This document shows, one piece after another, positions 50,538-61,995 of a stretch of DNA of 64,000 nt (the stretch's first letter is position 1; every line of letters begins with the position of its first letter). Where the stretch lies: the NCBI RefSeq assembly GCF_030272615.1, contig NC_081415.1, forward strand, positions 506,123,373 through 506,187,372. Reading direction: 5' to 3'. Below the pieces are notes generated by a model, which was not told where the DNA came from, searched no databases, and saw nothing but the letters and a program-made list of their open reading frames with translations. The stretch comes from Cryptomeria japonica (taxonomy: Eukaryota > Streptophyta > Pinopsida > Cupressales > Cupressaceae). The position numbers and the translations under genes were made by a program.

Positions 50538-51033
50538 TTGAAAGAATCTCTGTCAGAGGTGGAGAAACCTGTTGGCAGGAATGTTGCTAGTTCTTCACGA
50601 GCCAGCGAAGAAAGATTTCAGCCCCCTGTAGAACAACCACGCTCGCCGACGGTGTTGACAAATGAAGGTGTACCTCCTAAACCCCAAGTGGAAGGTAAGC
50701 CTAAACCAAATCCTTTCTATTTGACCCTCATAGTAGGAGACAAACTTTTACACAATTCTATGATAGATTCAGGTGCTAGCACCACCATCATGCCTAAGAA
50801 AATTGTTGAGGTTTTGAATATTAAATACGAACCTTTAAATAAGGGTGTTATGTAACTAGATGGAAATAAGGTCCAAACTGTGGGCCTTATTAAAAGTCTT
50901 TCCTTGACATTTTTTGTGTGTCCTAGTGTCACCGTGTCTCAAGAAGTAGTAGTTATTGACATACCACTTGTTTTTGGCCTCTGCCTTTCTCGAGACTTCA
51001 CCGCCAAAATAGAGGTTACCTATCTTTAGACTG
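50538..51033 (+). pseudogene. Gypsy B protease
   Basis: FYLTLIVGDKLLHNSMIDSG with ASTTIMPKK shows the intact Asp-Ser-Gly active site and flap start of a retroviral-type aspartic protease. A TAG at 50,853 interrupts it. The same frame continues through LDGNKVQTVGLIKSLSLTF and IDIPLVFGLCLSRDF to a TAG near 51,028. Confidence 0.85.
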
Positions 51034-51282
51034 GTCTCACCTCATCCTTCGAACCTAGCATGGTGCTAAGCTCAAAATTATTTCAGAACCCCTAAACACT
51101 GAGAATGTAGCGGATCAAGCTATGCTCAAATTTGAGCCAACTCATACCTCCATCTCTAATAAAGAGAGAAAAACAGTAGAGCTTCAAGAAGATAAAGAGG
51201 TGACCAGGGATATTACACCAGAGCAAGATGTTTTTCTCAATGAATCCATAAGTTCTGATCCATATTCCAACTATCATGACAT

Positions 51283-51394
51283 AGATCTTGGTAGCTACTG
51301 TATTTTTTATGAGGATCAATTCATCCCAAAACTAACTAAGATCTTGGTAGCTACTGTATTTTTTATGAGGATCAAGTCATCCCAAAACTAACTA
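51283..51394 (+). repeat. 56-bp tandem duplication in gypsy B
   Basis: The unit AGATCTTGGTAGCTACTGTA... is present at 51,283-51,338 and 51,339-51,394 with one mismatch. As 56 is not a multiple of three, it shifts the pol frame. Confidence 0.9.
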
Positions 51395-51555
51395 AGAATC
51401 CGCTAACCAAGGAGGAGTTGTCTTATATGCTCTGGACCTTAGACTTTGATGGTGCAAGATGCAAGGTAGGTTCAAGTGCTAGGACTTACCTTCACCTTTG
51501 GGTGAACAAATCCTGAGGTATTTCTGCCTACAGTTCGCTTGCTCCAACAATGAAG
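51395..51555 (+). pseudogene. Gypsy B extra RNase H, left half
   Basis: LDFDGARCKVGSSA holds the first catalytic Asp of an a-type RNase H. A frame change and a TGA near 51,511 follow. The conserved Asn-Asn-Glu motif with the catalytic Glu is cut right at the target site of element C (51,551-51,555) and continues at 59,486. Confidence 0.8.
51551..51555 (+). repeat. Target-site duplication of element C, left copy
   Basis: TGAAG is repeated at 59,481-59,485. Dropping one copy and element C rejoins the gypsy B RNase H reading. Confidence 0.93.
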
Positions 51556-52695
51556 TGTTAGGCCCAATATGGAAAGCTAATGTATTGAGAGGGGAGGGGT
51601 GAATCAATACTTCAAATCTTTTCTTCAACAATATCTTTACTGTTATGCATAAACTGAAAAGTGCAGTAACATAACATAAAGCTAAAACAAATAGATAACA
51701 ATCATACATAATTCACTCCATAACACTTATATTTTGGTTACGCATAAACTCTTGGTTAGAGAGAAAAATTGCGGTGAGGATGGCACCCACAACTTCACTA
51801 CTGCAATAATAAAGGTGCTCAGTTAGAGCTACATGTTTAGCTATTTATGATAGCTTACCCTGTTAGGAGTAACAAGATCTATTAGATCTACCTTGCTAAA
51901 GAATTTTTACAACACTTAATCTAAATGTTGCACTTGGTTAGAGGCTTTATAATTTATAGACTTGATTAGAGTCTTTTACCCTGTTAAAGGTTTCTCTTAC
52001 AACTTCAAAATATTACAATAAAATCATTACAAATATCTACAACTTTACAGCCGAAATGTTATAGCAGATTATATGTGCTCAGATAAGATTACCTTGCTTA
52101 TAGCACACCTTGGTAACCCATATAGTAACTCGGTAAACCCTTCTGTTTACTCTGTTCTTTGATTGTTCTCTGAAAACCTTCTCGGTGACCTTTGTGTCTC
52201 TATAATAGTCTTCTTACACTCATGCACACACACTTTAATTCTTCACTCATGTTGTATATAAAGATCTCTTATGACAGTGATCCATTCATTGCTTCAATCT
52301 TACAAACATGTTTTATCGAATGAATAACTATGTAAGATATTTCATTGGTTAGATGACCTCGTAATCATACACAATCTTTAAGTGCAATTTCCAATGTGAT
52401 AATGGTTAGATGTTTCTCGATCTTGTAACATGTTTCCATATGTATGTCCAGGTTCAATGAATCTAGTAACACGTTTCACTCGGTGAATATCAACTCAATG
52501 TGTCATCTTTGTTGCTCAGTAAACATGAGAAGATACTCGGTAGACAGGTCGGTGCTTACTGGGCTCTGTGACTATTTTCTTCTATTACCGACTGCGTTGT
52601 GCATACCGACTGCATATTTTGGTAGAGTTAACTGACTAGAGTATATAGAATAACTTTGAACATAAGACTAATGGCAATCTTAGTAAGTAGTAACA
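51556..52695 (-). repeat. Element C 3' LTR (1,140 bp)
   Basis: It is the same length as 58,341-59,480 and aligns end to end by eye without gaps. The differences noted are mostly transitions. Confidence 0.95.
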
Positions 52696-52707
52696 ATCTC
52701 CCCTTTT
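52696..52707 (-). other. Element C polypurine tract
   Basis: AAAAGGGGAGAT on the minus strand directly abuts the 3' LTR, the place where second-strand synthesis starts. Confidence 0.85.
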
Positions 52708-53130
52708 GACATTAGTTGAGATGTTTGACAAAAACCACTTTCAAAGTTATAACTCAAAAATCTATATACTGGCAAAGTTTGACTAAACTGACAATATATA
52801 CATATGTCAATGAAATAATATATTCGGATATACTCCCCTTAACAATATACTGTACAAAACTCTGATTTTGTATGCTCGGTGATCTGTTCTGTGATACTCT
52901 GCTTACTCTGCTTGGTATACTCCCCCTGTATACTATACTCCTGTGTTTGATGTTATGAATACTATATCACTCCCTCAATATTGTATCATATGAATACTAT
53001 ATCACTCCCCCTTTTTTGAAAAACATCAAAACTTAATTACCATTAGGTGGGGGCAACTGGTCAAAAATGGATTTGTACTTGGTCCTTGCTTCGGTGAGAG
53101 CGACAGAGAGTGCATTCTTAACTCTATCCA
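52708..53130 (-). other. Element C 3' spacer
   Basis: It is non-coding sequence between the ORF-B stop and the polypurine tract. It contains repeated phrases such as TATACTCCCC and GAATACTATATCACTCCC on the plus strand. Confidence 0.6.
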
Positions 53131-56100
53131 TTAAAGAATTTTGTCTTGAATATCAGCCAATAATGATATTAAGCCATCTAATGTGCTTCCCTCTTGTGTA
53201 GTAGATATGGATGTGGCTTGATTGATCTGTTCTTGGACGGAGGAAAGATGAGGAAGGAATAATGTCTGAAGTGTCATTATATCCATCCGGATCTTGTGTT
53301 CTTCATTTCTTAGGTCCAATTGTTGAGCCATAAGCTGTTGTAACCTCGTATAAAAATTCTGAATTGAATTGGGCTCAGAGGTCAACTTATTTGAGAGATC
53401 GGTGATCTCTTTCTCAATTGTCTATGTTTTATTTTTGATGTCTTTAATAAATAAAGAAAATGTATAAAGTTTTTGAAATAAATAATGAATGTGCTTGAGT
53501 TGAGGAGTCAACTTAGCAATAAATTTGACAAGTTTAACTTTTCCAATAGCTATAGCTTTCTGTACCTCTTCTATCATTTTTGCAGTGAGCTCTTTGTCTT
53601 TTAGCTTGCTCAAATACACAGATGCATCTACTCCAGATGTCTCTATCTTTGTTAGGAGTTCATCCAGTTGAATGTGGATGGCTGCATCAGTTGATAATGT
53701 AGCTTCAGGTAGCATATCTATTAGGAGTGCTTTCACCTTTTGAAGTACTTTATTTTTCTTTTGAATGGCCATTTGTTTTTCCTGATCGGCCTTTGCTTTG
53801 CATAGTTCACCAAAATCAATGAGTGCTTGCCCCTTTAATTTTGATATATCAACATTGGGCAACACTATCGGTTTTGACAAATCAACTTTAAAACTATGCT
53901 TTTTCATCTTCTTTTCTTTACCTTTCACCGATTGAACTAGGACAATGGCTTGTGAGCCTGGTTGATTCTGGGTAGGTTGATCGGTAGAGGCAACATTTTG
54001 GTTGGTTGCTTTAGCCTCTAAAGTATCCTTTGGTGTCTCGGTACTCAGTGTCTTAGTTGCAACATTTTCGGTGCTAGAAGGTGCTTGAGAGGGTTGTTCC
54101 CCAGTTGCTTGAGAAGTACCTTCTCTTGTTGTAGACTTGTGAATCTCTGCACCTTGTTCAGTATCTTGAGGAGCTTCGGTTAAGACAGGTTCATTGACCG
54201 GTAGATAAGGCTAAACTTTTTCCAAAACTGATTCACTGGATACAAGTTTTGCATATGCATTGCCTTCTATCATTTCCTGTTCCGGTGCCTCTGTTTCCAT
54301 GATATCTTCATCTATTTGAATGGTGTCTACAGGGTCTTGCTCGATGACATCAGGATCTTGCTCAGTGACATCTACTATTTCAATTTCCGCTTGCTCACCA
54401 GCATCCTTGATTCTAAAGATTTCCTGCCATTTTTCTTTTGTTTCATTCTCTACATCTAAGTAGAGTCCATTCATCAATTTTAAAGCTCTCTGTTTGACTT
54501 GGAAACGTTTGTGGTAGTTTGTCAGATGTTCTTTGATTTCATCTACCGACATGTCTGGAAAAAGATGTACTAGACTTCTTTCTCTCATTTGCATTTCCGT
54601 GTCCATTACATATTTCCACCTGTTATCAATATGTGCATATAATTATTTTGGAAGAGAATTAGATACTTCCAATGGGACCACTCGGAATTTTAGAAGTGTA
54701 CAGATGACGGCTTCTTCAATCTGGCTCTTCTCTGTATCATTTCTAGATTCATATTTAACATATCTAAAGGATCCAAATCCACCATATTCTTTCAGATTAC
54801 CACAAAAGTTTTCAACACTGTGTACATTTACCTTCTTCCTCTTCACAATCTGAAATTTGCTTGCATCTTTAGATTCGGTATCACTAGACTCTTTTGCCAA
54901 AATGAGTCTCCGAGTAGATTTCTTGTAAGTTTTGGTTACCTTTGGAATAGTAACATTCTTTGTTTTCTTACTCGGTGAAGTTGTTGATGCTCTTGTGTTG
55001 GGTCGCTTAGCAAGAGGGGTTGGTGAGGCCTTTGATGTGTCCAGTTTCCTTCTTTTCAACACTTTTCCCTTGGGCAATTCAGTGCTTAGTCTTATAGCTA
55101 CCTCTTGGGCTTCAGATTCCTCTTTGGTAACTACTAGAGTGCCTTTGACAGATGTGGAGGAAGCATCTTTTCCAAATTTCTCTATTAATGCCTTTATCAT
55201 TTTTGTTGCCTTTCTTGTAGCTTTGGGTACTACAATGCTCATTTTTACTTTTTCTTTCACTTCTTCATAGGTTCCATATCTTAGCTCGATAGCATGTCTA
55301 GGCAATGTAAGAAATGCATCAATTTTCTATTGTGTGATGTCAAAATCAATCTCGTAACCCATCAGTGACAAAGATTGAGTTCTTGGTTCCACAGCATTCA
55401 CATAACAGTAATCAGTGTCTACTTCAAAACATATATCATCTTTGTAATTTTCCACTAGCTTGGGTGGAATTCGGTACCTGTTATGCATTTTCTCCTGAAA
55501 CTTGCTAAAGTAATCATCCATAATGTCTTTAAAATTATCACCTAGTTTCTTGATGAAGTCATTGATCTGATGGGTGATTGGTCGGTGTAGTTCCCAAACA
55601 ACTTTAGCGATTATTGGAAACAACTTCTCAAAGTAGAAAAATATGCATACAAGCAGTGATCCAAACTTTAGTGTATTAGCAGAGTTGTTGTTCTTCGGCT
55701 TCCTAATTGTGTTTAGATTCTCAAATAGGTTGTTCAGCAATACCTCACATAGGTCAATTTTCATTCCCTTTTTCACAATTTTGTATGCTAGGTCTACTGC
55801 TGCACAGGGTACACTATTTTCCCTTGCTGATTGGAAGAAACAGCAACCAATTACTCTAATGGCAAATTTTAATTCTTCATCTATGACATTGTTCAATTTT
55901 AGTCCTCTGCAATCTGATTCCACTCCAGTCAAACTGATCAATTCTTTCTGTGATATCATCTTTTGAGCTAGGGCATGATCATAGATGGGGTAACTGGTAA
56001 TCAGATGAATGATTTCCCTGGTAATCTTAAATGGTTTCTCTTCTAGACACATTAAATCATCATGAACTCTGCTCAGAACAAACTTGACCCACTGGGGTTT

Positions 56101-56401
56101 GAACACAGGGGGATAGGTTAGGGCTTCAGTTAATCCCTTGATCTTAATGTGCTCATATTTGCTATTCAATTTACCATCGGTGCACAGCTCATCATAGGTA
56201 TCTTTGATTTCAACATGACTGAGTTCTTCAACACGACATTTGGTGAAGAATCTCACATCCTCGACTAATAACACTCTATCCAGGATGAGTGAAAAAGTGG
56301 TTTTATCATCCGGTTCAAAAGCAACTTTGGGAGTCAGAGTATTTTATTGAGGGCTTTTCTACATTCTTGACAACAATGGGATCTTGGATCATAGGCGCCA
56401 T
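53131..56401 (-). pseudogene. Element C ORF-B, unknown function (more than 1,050 codons)
   Basis: Open stretches from 56,274 to 53,131 share one frame (1,048 codons) broken only by stops at 55,327, 54,643, 54,211 and 53,422. The likely ATG at 56,401 (MAPMIQDPIVVKNVEKPS) joins by a frame change near 56,345. The N-terminal 320 residues look globular (VDLAYKIVKKGMKIDLCEVL, NTLKFGSLLVCIFFYFEKLF). A Lys/Ser/Thr-rich basic region with KVLKRRKLDTSK follows, then an acidic Asp/Glu stretch (DVTEQDPDVIEQDP), a Thr/Gln-rich linker and a Lys-rich helical C-terminus. No polymerase, protease or integrase motif is seen, and I do not recognise the family. The layout resembles the LINE-2 third ORF. Confidence 0.7.
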
Positions 56402-56925
56402 TGTAGATTTCAGATAAAAGCTAACAAAGGATCCTTAGGGTTTTAGGATTTTCAAATGACAAACGCTTCACACTTCGCAAATAATAATAACTTGATAAGA
56501 TTGGTAAACCAGCTTAACTATGCTATGAGATTGATGTAAATGCCTTGAATTTTGCTTTGTAGGAGGTTTGATCGCCTTGAATCGCTCTACTCTGCTTTCT
56601 CGAAAACTTGGTGAGTGAAAAATGACCACGTAAATGCTTTAAGTACACAATATACCTTATTGGGCTTCGTGCAGGTTAGGTCAAAAACATTAAATGCACT
56701 CGATTCCACTAAACTTTTCTTTCCTTTATGCGCTTTAACCGAGTAACTAAACTTCCTTCATTTACCAACTTGACAGGTTTCCTGTATAATGCTTTAAAAG
56801 ACTTGATAGAATTTCAAACTTACTACTACATCTTAGCTATGCAAATTTTGAATTAAGTGCATAATAAGGTAGGAACTGTTAAGATTTAACCTTGAGAGAA
56901 TGCAGTTCCTTCCTACCTCTACCGA

Positions 56926-58278
56926 TTAATCTGGAATAGGTGCACCTAACTCGATAGGTAAGGTGCTTTCTTCATTTGACACAATTTCCTTCTTTTTCCA
57001 AATCATTTTAAATTTCTCTTTTATTTCTTCAGTGTTATCTCTAGGTTGATCTCTGCAATCTCCAGCCAAATGTCCAACTTTGTGACAATGAAAACATGCC
57101 ATACCAGGATTTCTCCATGATCTTTGGTTGTTCATTCCAAACCCTATAAAGAAATTGGCACTTATGTGTCCATATCTTCCACAACATTCACACCATATCC
57201 TTGTATTGCAATCCCATGGTACTGTAGCATATTGTCGGTTAAGATCTTTGTTAGTTTGGTAGCTTCCGGTGTTTGCTCGGTGTGCATACCACATATGGTT
57301 CTTTTGCTTAAACCAACACTTCTCGGTACTATGTCCATATCTATTGCAGTTTTTACAAAACCCTTTGAATTTTTCATTCTTATAATTGTTAACAGACTTT
57401 GTCCTACATTGATTAGATGTGTGACCATATTTATTGCAATTGTAACAATAACCATTTGACTTAGTGACATTCGGTTGCTTACCTTTTCTGATATGGCACA
57501 TGTTGGCAGTGTGACCTTGATTTCCACAGTAGTTGCAAATAGGCTTCTTTCTTTTGATGTTATTCTTGATTCCTGCTTGCTTTGATGATTCTCCTCTCTC
57601 GGTAGTATGGATTCCCTTCTCGGTAGAGTCTTTTCCTTTGTAACCGAGTCCTGCATCTTTGTTAGGTCATCTTGTATTCAGTTGCTCATCCAACATCTTT
57701 GATGCTTCATAACTCTTCTTCAATGATTCTTTGGATTTCTTCTCTGTTTCAAGTTCATTGGTTAACCTTTATACTTCAAGTTTCAATGCTTGATTCTCAT
57801 CATCTCTCAGATTTGCTTCATGATGTGCATAACCTAGTTGATCTGACAGATTTTGTTGAATCCCAGTCAACCTTATGATCTCATCATTCTTTTCAGATAC
57901 TAATGCTTCAAGCTGTTGTTTCTCTCTTTCTAGATCTCTTACTTTATCCTTAGCTATCCTTAATGCATCAAGATTTTCAGTCATCTATGTGCTGAAATGT
58001 TCATGTTTTCTTTTCATTGCTTTTAGTTGATCAGCCAGTGCTTTGTTCTTTTCTTTCAATACTTCAATCATTTCTTCAGTCTCTTCAGATATACTGTTCT
58101 CAAATGATGTCTCAATTTGTTCCACTAACTCTTGAGAGTCCTTCAAATCATCAGATAATCTTCTTCTCACTTTCAGAGATTTTTGCATTTGCCTTTGCAT
58201 GTCTGCAATCACTTGATTGGCATGGTCCAGTTCTTTTTGCAGATACACAATCCTCCGAGATTGTTTATAGCCTTCCAT
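56926..58278 (-). pseudogene. Element C ORF-A: coiled coil plus five zinc knuckles (450 codons)
   Basis: One frame runs from ATG 58,278 to the stop at 56,926, with stops at 57,985, 57,769 and 57,667. The first 200 residues are heptad-like and highly charged (VYLQKELDHANQVIADMQRQ, KDKVRDLEREKQQLEALVSE). The second half has five CX2CX4HX4C-type knuckles: CNYCGNQGHTANMC, CYNCNKYGHTSNQC, CKNCNRYGHSTEKC, CECCGRYGHISANF (last Cys lost) and CFHCHKVGHLAGDC. Gag nucleocapsids of copia elements usually have one knuckle. The protein probably binds RNA and self-associates, as inferred from these parts. It begins about 50 bases after the primer site, the usual gag position, but no copia capsid domain is visible. 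Confidence 0.8.
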
Positions 58279-58326
58279 TGATAAGATCTTTCTCTTTAGG
58301 CAATTAAACCCTTTTCCAAGATTCAA

Positions 58327-58338
58327 GCTCTGATACCA
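58327..58338 (-). other. Element C primer-binding site
   Basis: TGGTATCAGAGC on the minus strand, two bases after the LTR end, is the exact copia-type complement of initiator-Met tRNA. Confidence 0.92.
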
Positions 58339-58340
58339 AT

Positions 58341-59480
58341 TGTTAGGCCCAATATGGAAAGCTAATGTACTAAGAGGGGAGGGGTAAATCAGTACTTCAA
58401 ATCTTTTCTTCAACAATATCTTTACTGTTATGCATAAACTAAAAAGTGCAGTAACATAACATAAAGCTAAAACAAATAGATAACAATCATACATAATTCA
58501 CTCCATAACACTTATATTTTGGTTACGCATAAACTCTTGGTTAGAGAGAAAAACTGGGGCGGGGATGGCACCCACAACTTCACTACTGCAATAATAAAGG
58601 TGCTCGGTTAGAGCTACATGTTTAGCTATTTCTGATAGCTTACTCTGTTAGGAGTAACAAGATCTGTTAGATCTACCTTGCTAAAGGATTTTTACAACAC
58701 TTAATCTAAATGTTGCACCTAGTTAGAGGCTTTACAATTTATAGACTCGATTAGAGTCTTTTACCCTCTTAAAGGTTTCTCTTACAACTTCAAAATATTA
58801 CAATAAAATCATTACAAATATCTGCAACTTTACATCTAAAATGTTATAGCAGATTTTATGTGCTCAGATAAGATTACCTTGCTTATAGCATACCTTGGTA
58901 ACCCATATAGTAACTCAGTAAACCCTTCTGTTTACTCTGTTCTTTGACTATTCTCTAAAAACCTTCTCGGTGACCTTTGTGTCTCTATAACAGTCTTCTT
59001 ACACTCATGCACACACACTTTAATTCTTCACTCATGTTGTATATAAAGATCTCTTATGACGGTGATCCATTCATTACTTCAATCTTACAAACATGTTTTA
59101 TCGAATGAATAACTATGTAAGATATTTCATTGGTTAGATGACCTCGTAATCATACACAATCTTTAAGTGCAATTTCCAATGTGATAACGGTTAGATGTTT
59201 CTCGATCTTGTAACACATTTCCATATGTATGTCCAGGTTCAATGAATCTAGTAACACGTTTCACTCGGTGAATATCAACTTGATGTGTCATCTTTGCTGC
59301 TCGGTAAACATGAAAAGATACTCGGTAGACAGGTCGGTGCTTACTGGGCTCTGTGACTATTTTCTTCTATTACCGACTGCATTGTGCATACCGACTGCAT
59401 ATTTTGGTAGAGTTAACAGACTAGAGTATATAGAATAACTTTGAACATAAGACTAATGGAAATCTTAGTAAGTAGTAACA
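58341..59480 (-). repeat. Element C 5' LTR (1,140 bp)
   Basis: It starts (minus strand) TGTTACTACTTACTAAG and ends GGGCCTAACA. It pairs with 51,556-52,695. Confidence 0.95.
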
Positions 59481-59485
59481 TGAAG
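59481..59485 (+). repeat. Target-site duplication of element C, right copy
   Basis: TGAAG is identical to 51,551-51,555. Confidence 0.93.
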
Positions 59486-59745
59486 CAGAATATGAAGGGT
59501 TGAACCAAGACCTAAGTTTGGCAGAAAGGATGGGCATAAAGCAATTGAAAGTTTTGTGTGATTCTAAGATGATTGTACACCAGGTCTAGGGAATCTCTAG
59601 TGCCAAACACGCCCGTATGAGATCCTACCATTATAGGACATGGGATCTGATCAAAATTTTTGATGCTTTCAAATCCGGAGGGTTCTTTGAAAGACAAATG
59701 TATCCACTAATCGGATGGCTACTATTGGGTCTCAATTCAACCTTG
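59486..59745 (+). pseudogene. Gypsy B extra RNase H, right half
   Basis: It starts AEYEGLNQDLSLAERMGIKQ and includes LKVLCDSKMIVHQV with the next catalytic Asp. A TAG at about 59,587 and a frame change near 59,690 precede the end TNRMATIGSQF, matching the usual C-terminal N-R-x-A-D-A-type motif with the Asp replaced by Thr. It then runs directly into the RT region. Confidence 0.8.
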
Positions 59746-60875
59746 TTGTGGACCTACTCGCCAATCCCCAAGTGGTCAGTGTGATCGTTCGACCAGCTAT
59801 TCCAGAAAATGACACCCACTGGCAAGTTTTTGAGAGTGATGAGAAAATATCTTTGTTCATTCAAAACTCTGCAGAGGTTGTTGACCATTTGCAAACTAAA
59901 GTAAAGGAGGCTTATAGGGATCAAATCATTCAATTGAAATCCAACAAGCTCCCAAATGGATTGATCACCCTGGATAATTTGTTTGACCATGATGATGCCA
60001 AAAATGACAAGCGAAAACTCGCGGCCAATAAAGGTGACTACGCTGAAATGTCAGTAGGGAATGGGAGAATACTTAAGGTCGGAAAGGAAGTTCCCTCAAA
60101 AGACCAAAAGAGATTGGCTTGATATTGTGATGAATATGTGGGACTTCTAGCATGGTCATATGAGGATTTGAAAGGATACAATTCTAGCATCATTCAACAC
60201 ACCATTGAGCTCGTTGATGGGGCCAAGCCGGTTTGACAGAAGCAGAGACCTTTCAATCTAAAGATTGAGTTTCTTATGGATTAGGAATTGAAGAAATTGA
60301 TAGAATCAAAGATCGTCTATCCCATCAAGCATAGTACATGGGTATCAAATTTGGTGCCAGTTAGAAAGAAGAATGGGGATATCCGGCTCTGTGTAGAGTT
60401 TTGTGACTTGAACCAAGCCTTTCTAAAATGCCATTACCCTTTGCCACCCATGGAACAGTTGTTAAGCACTGTAGCAGGGTCGGAGATGTTTTCAATGTTG
60501 GATGGGTTATTAGGTTATAACCAAGTATTGGTAAAGCCAAAAGATCAACATAAGACAACCTTCACAACCAAATGGAGAACATTTGCATATCAGAAAATGT
60601 TGCTTGGGTTGTCAAATGTCGATGCTAATTTTCAGAGAGCTATGGTTCTGTCTTTCAAGGATCTCATTAACAAAATCATCCTCATCTTCTTGGATGACTT
60701 GACCATGTTTTCAAAGCATAAATAAGATCACTTCAATCATCTCGAGCTAGTGTTCCAAAAGTGTTTGGAATTCAGCATATCATTAAACCCAAAGAAATGC
60801 ATCTCTGGGGTCTCGCAAGGGAAATTACTAGGACACGTAGTGTCAAAAGAAGGAGTCTCCATCAATCCAGATTGA
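59746..60875 (+). pseudogene. Gypsy B reverse transcriptase
   Basis: A linker of about 120 residues (59,746-60,119) ends with TGA at 60,120. The RT then reads KKLIESKIVYPIKHSTWVSN, LVPVRKKNGDIRLCVEFCDL, SMLDGLLGYNQ, TTFTTKWRTFAYQKM and IILIFLDDLTMFSK. FLDD, the catalytic Asp pair, is near 60,690. Stops lie at about 60,237, 60,282 and 60,723, and the frame continues across them to the thumb (KCLEFSISLNPKKCISGVSQ). Confidence 0.9.
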
Positions 60876-61995
60876 GTGAAGGAAGTAAAGGAGCTTCCTC
60901 TTCTTGTCAACAAGAAGGGTGTTCAGTCCTTCCTAGGTAAATTCAACTTTGTTAGCCGCTTTATCTTAGACTTTGTTGGGATGGTGAGGCCCATCACTCT
61001 AATGCTTAAAAGGGAAATGCATTTTAAATGGACTCCTGAAGCTAAAGAGGCATTCGAGAGGATCAAAGATGCCATCTCTTCAGCTCTCGTACTCTCCACC
61101 CTTGATATGTCGAAGGATTTTATAATGTATGCTTTCTCTAGCAATTATAGCATTGTCATGGTTCGAACCCAGAAAGATGCAAACAAAAGAGGTGAGCATC
61201 CCATAGCTTTCCATTCCAAAACTCTGAAAGAATACGAGGCTAAATACAATTTTGTTGAAAAGAAAGCTTTAGCCATTGTCAAGGGCCTAAAAAAGTTCAG
61301 GCATTAATAAGACTACTATGTATGTTTCCCACCCTTCAATCAGGGAATATATAATGGAGGGCAACATTACAGAGAAGAGAGCAAAATGGATTACCAAAAT
61401 CCTAGAATATGACATTGATGTCAGACCCACCAAGGTAAACCCCAACAAAGGCTTGTGTGAATATATAGCCCAAGAGTCTGACCCTCAAGAGGTCGAAACT
61501 ACTACAGAGGAAGTTGTAATGGTCACCTTTGAACCAACAAAAGCATGTTGGATAGAGAATCAGAAAGATTTTATGAAGACTGGAATTTTCCCTGCAGGCC
61601 TCCCTCCCGAAAAGAAGAGATTCTACAGGATGGAGAACAATAGCTTCCTCCTGGTGGAAGGAGTGCTTTTTAAGATAAATTTTGATGGAATCCTACTTTG
61701 TTGTATGGACCAAGGCCAAGATAGTAAGATTCTACAGAAATTCCCTTATGAATTATCGAGAGGCCACTATTCAGTGCAAACTACCATCATTAAGATCACC
61801 CGCGTTGGGTACTTCTGGCCCTCTATATTTAAAGATGTGCATACTCTAGTAAGAGAATGAAAAGAATGCTAGTACTAAAGTGGTAGGTGTAGAAAGGTGG
61901 CAATGCCGCTTAGGCCCATAATGGTGGAAGAACCCTTTGCTCAATGAGGTCTCGATTTCATAGGAATGATCAACCCTCCAAGCTCAGCTGGTGAT
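60876..61995 (+). pseudogene. Gypsy B RNase H and integrase start
   Basis: The connection segment FLGKFNFVSRFILDFVGMVR and the RNase H core (HFKWTPEAKEAFERIKDAIS, FHSKTLKEYEAKYNFVEKKA) run to a stop at 61,305. The next stretch (61,318-61,860) covers the rest of RNase H (EKRAKWITKILEYDIDV). Then comes the integrase zinc-binding part (LSRGHYSVQTTIIKITRVGY, FWPSIFKDVHTLVRE), whose Cys pair falls in a run of stops. The reading PFAQ-stop-GLDFIGMINPPSSAG at 61,937-61,992 is the start of the integrase core. It is lost after that. Confidence 0.85.

Larger units (their letters stand above)
51556..59480 (-). mobile_element. Element C: copia-ended LTR element without pol
   Basis: Two 1,140-bp direct repeats (51,556-52,695 and 58,341-59,480) with TGTTA...TAACA ends enclose 5.6 kb, and the element is flanked by TGAAG duplications. 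On the minus strand it has an initiator-Met primer site (58,338-58,327) and a polypurine tract (52,707-52,696), so the LTR and priming type is copia-like. The interior contains two long frames: ORF-A (58,278-56,926) and ORF-B (56,401-53,131). I find no protease, integrase, RT or RNase H motif. It must have depended on proteins from another element. Confidence 0.9.
48783..61995 (+). mobile_element. Gypsy B: Tat-like Ty3/gypsy element, interrupted by element C
   Basis: The order on the plus strand is primer site, gag, protease, an extra RNase H (split by element C at 51,556-59,480), RT, RT-linked RNase H, integrase zinc finger and the first residues of the integrase core. The reading breaks off near 61,990 and no 3' LTR is seen. 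Many stops and frameshifts show a dead copy. An extra (a-type) RNase H marks the Tat group. Its place before RT differs from the order after RNase H that I know for this group. Confidence 0.85.
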
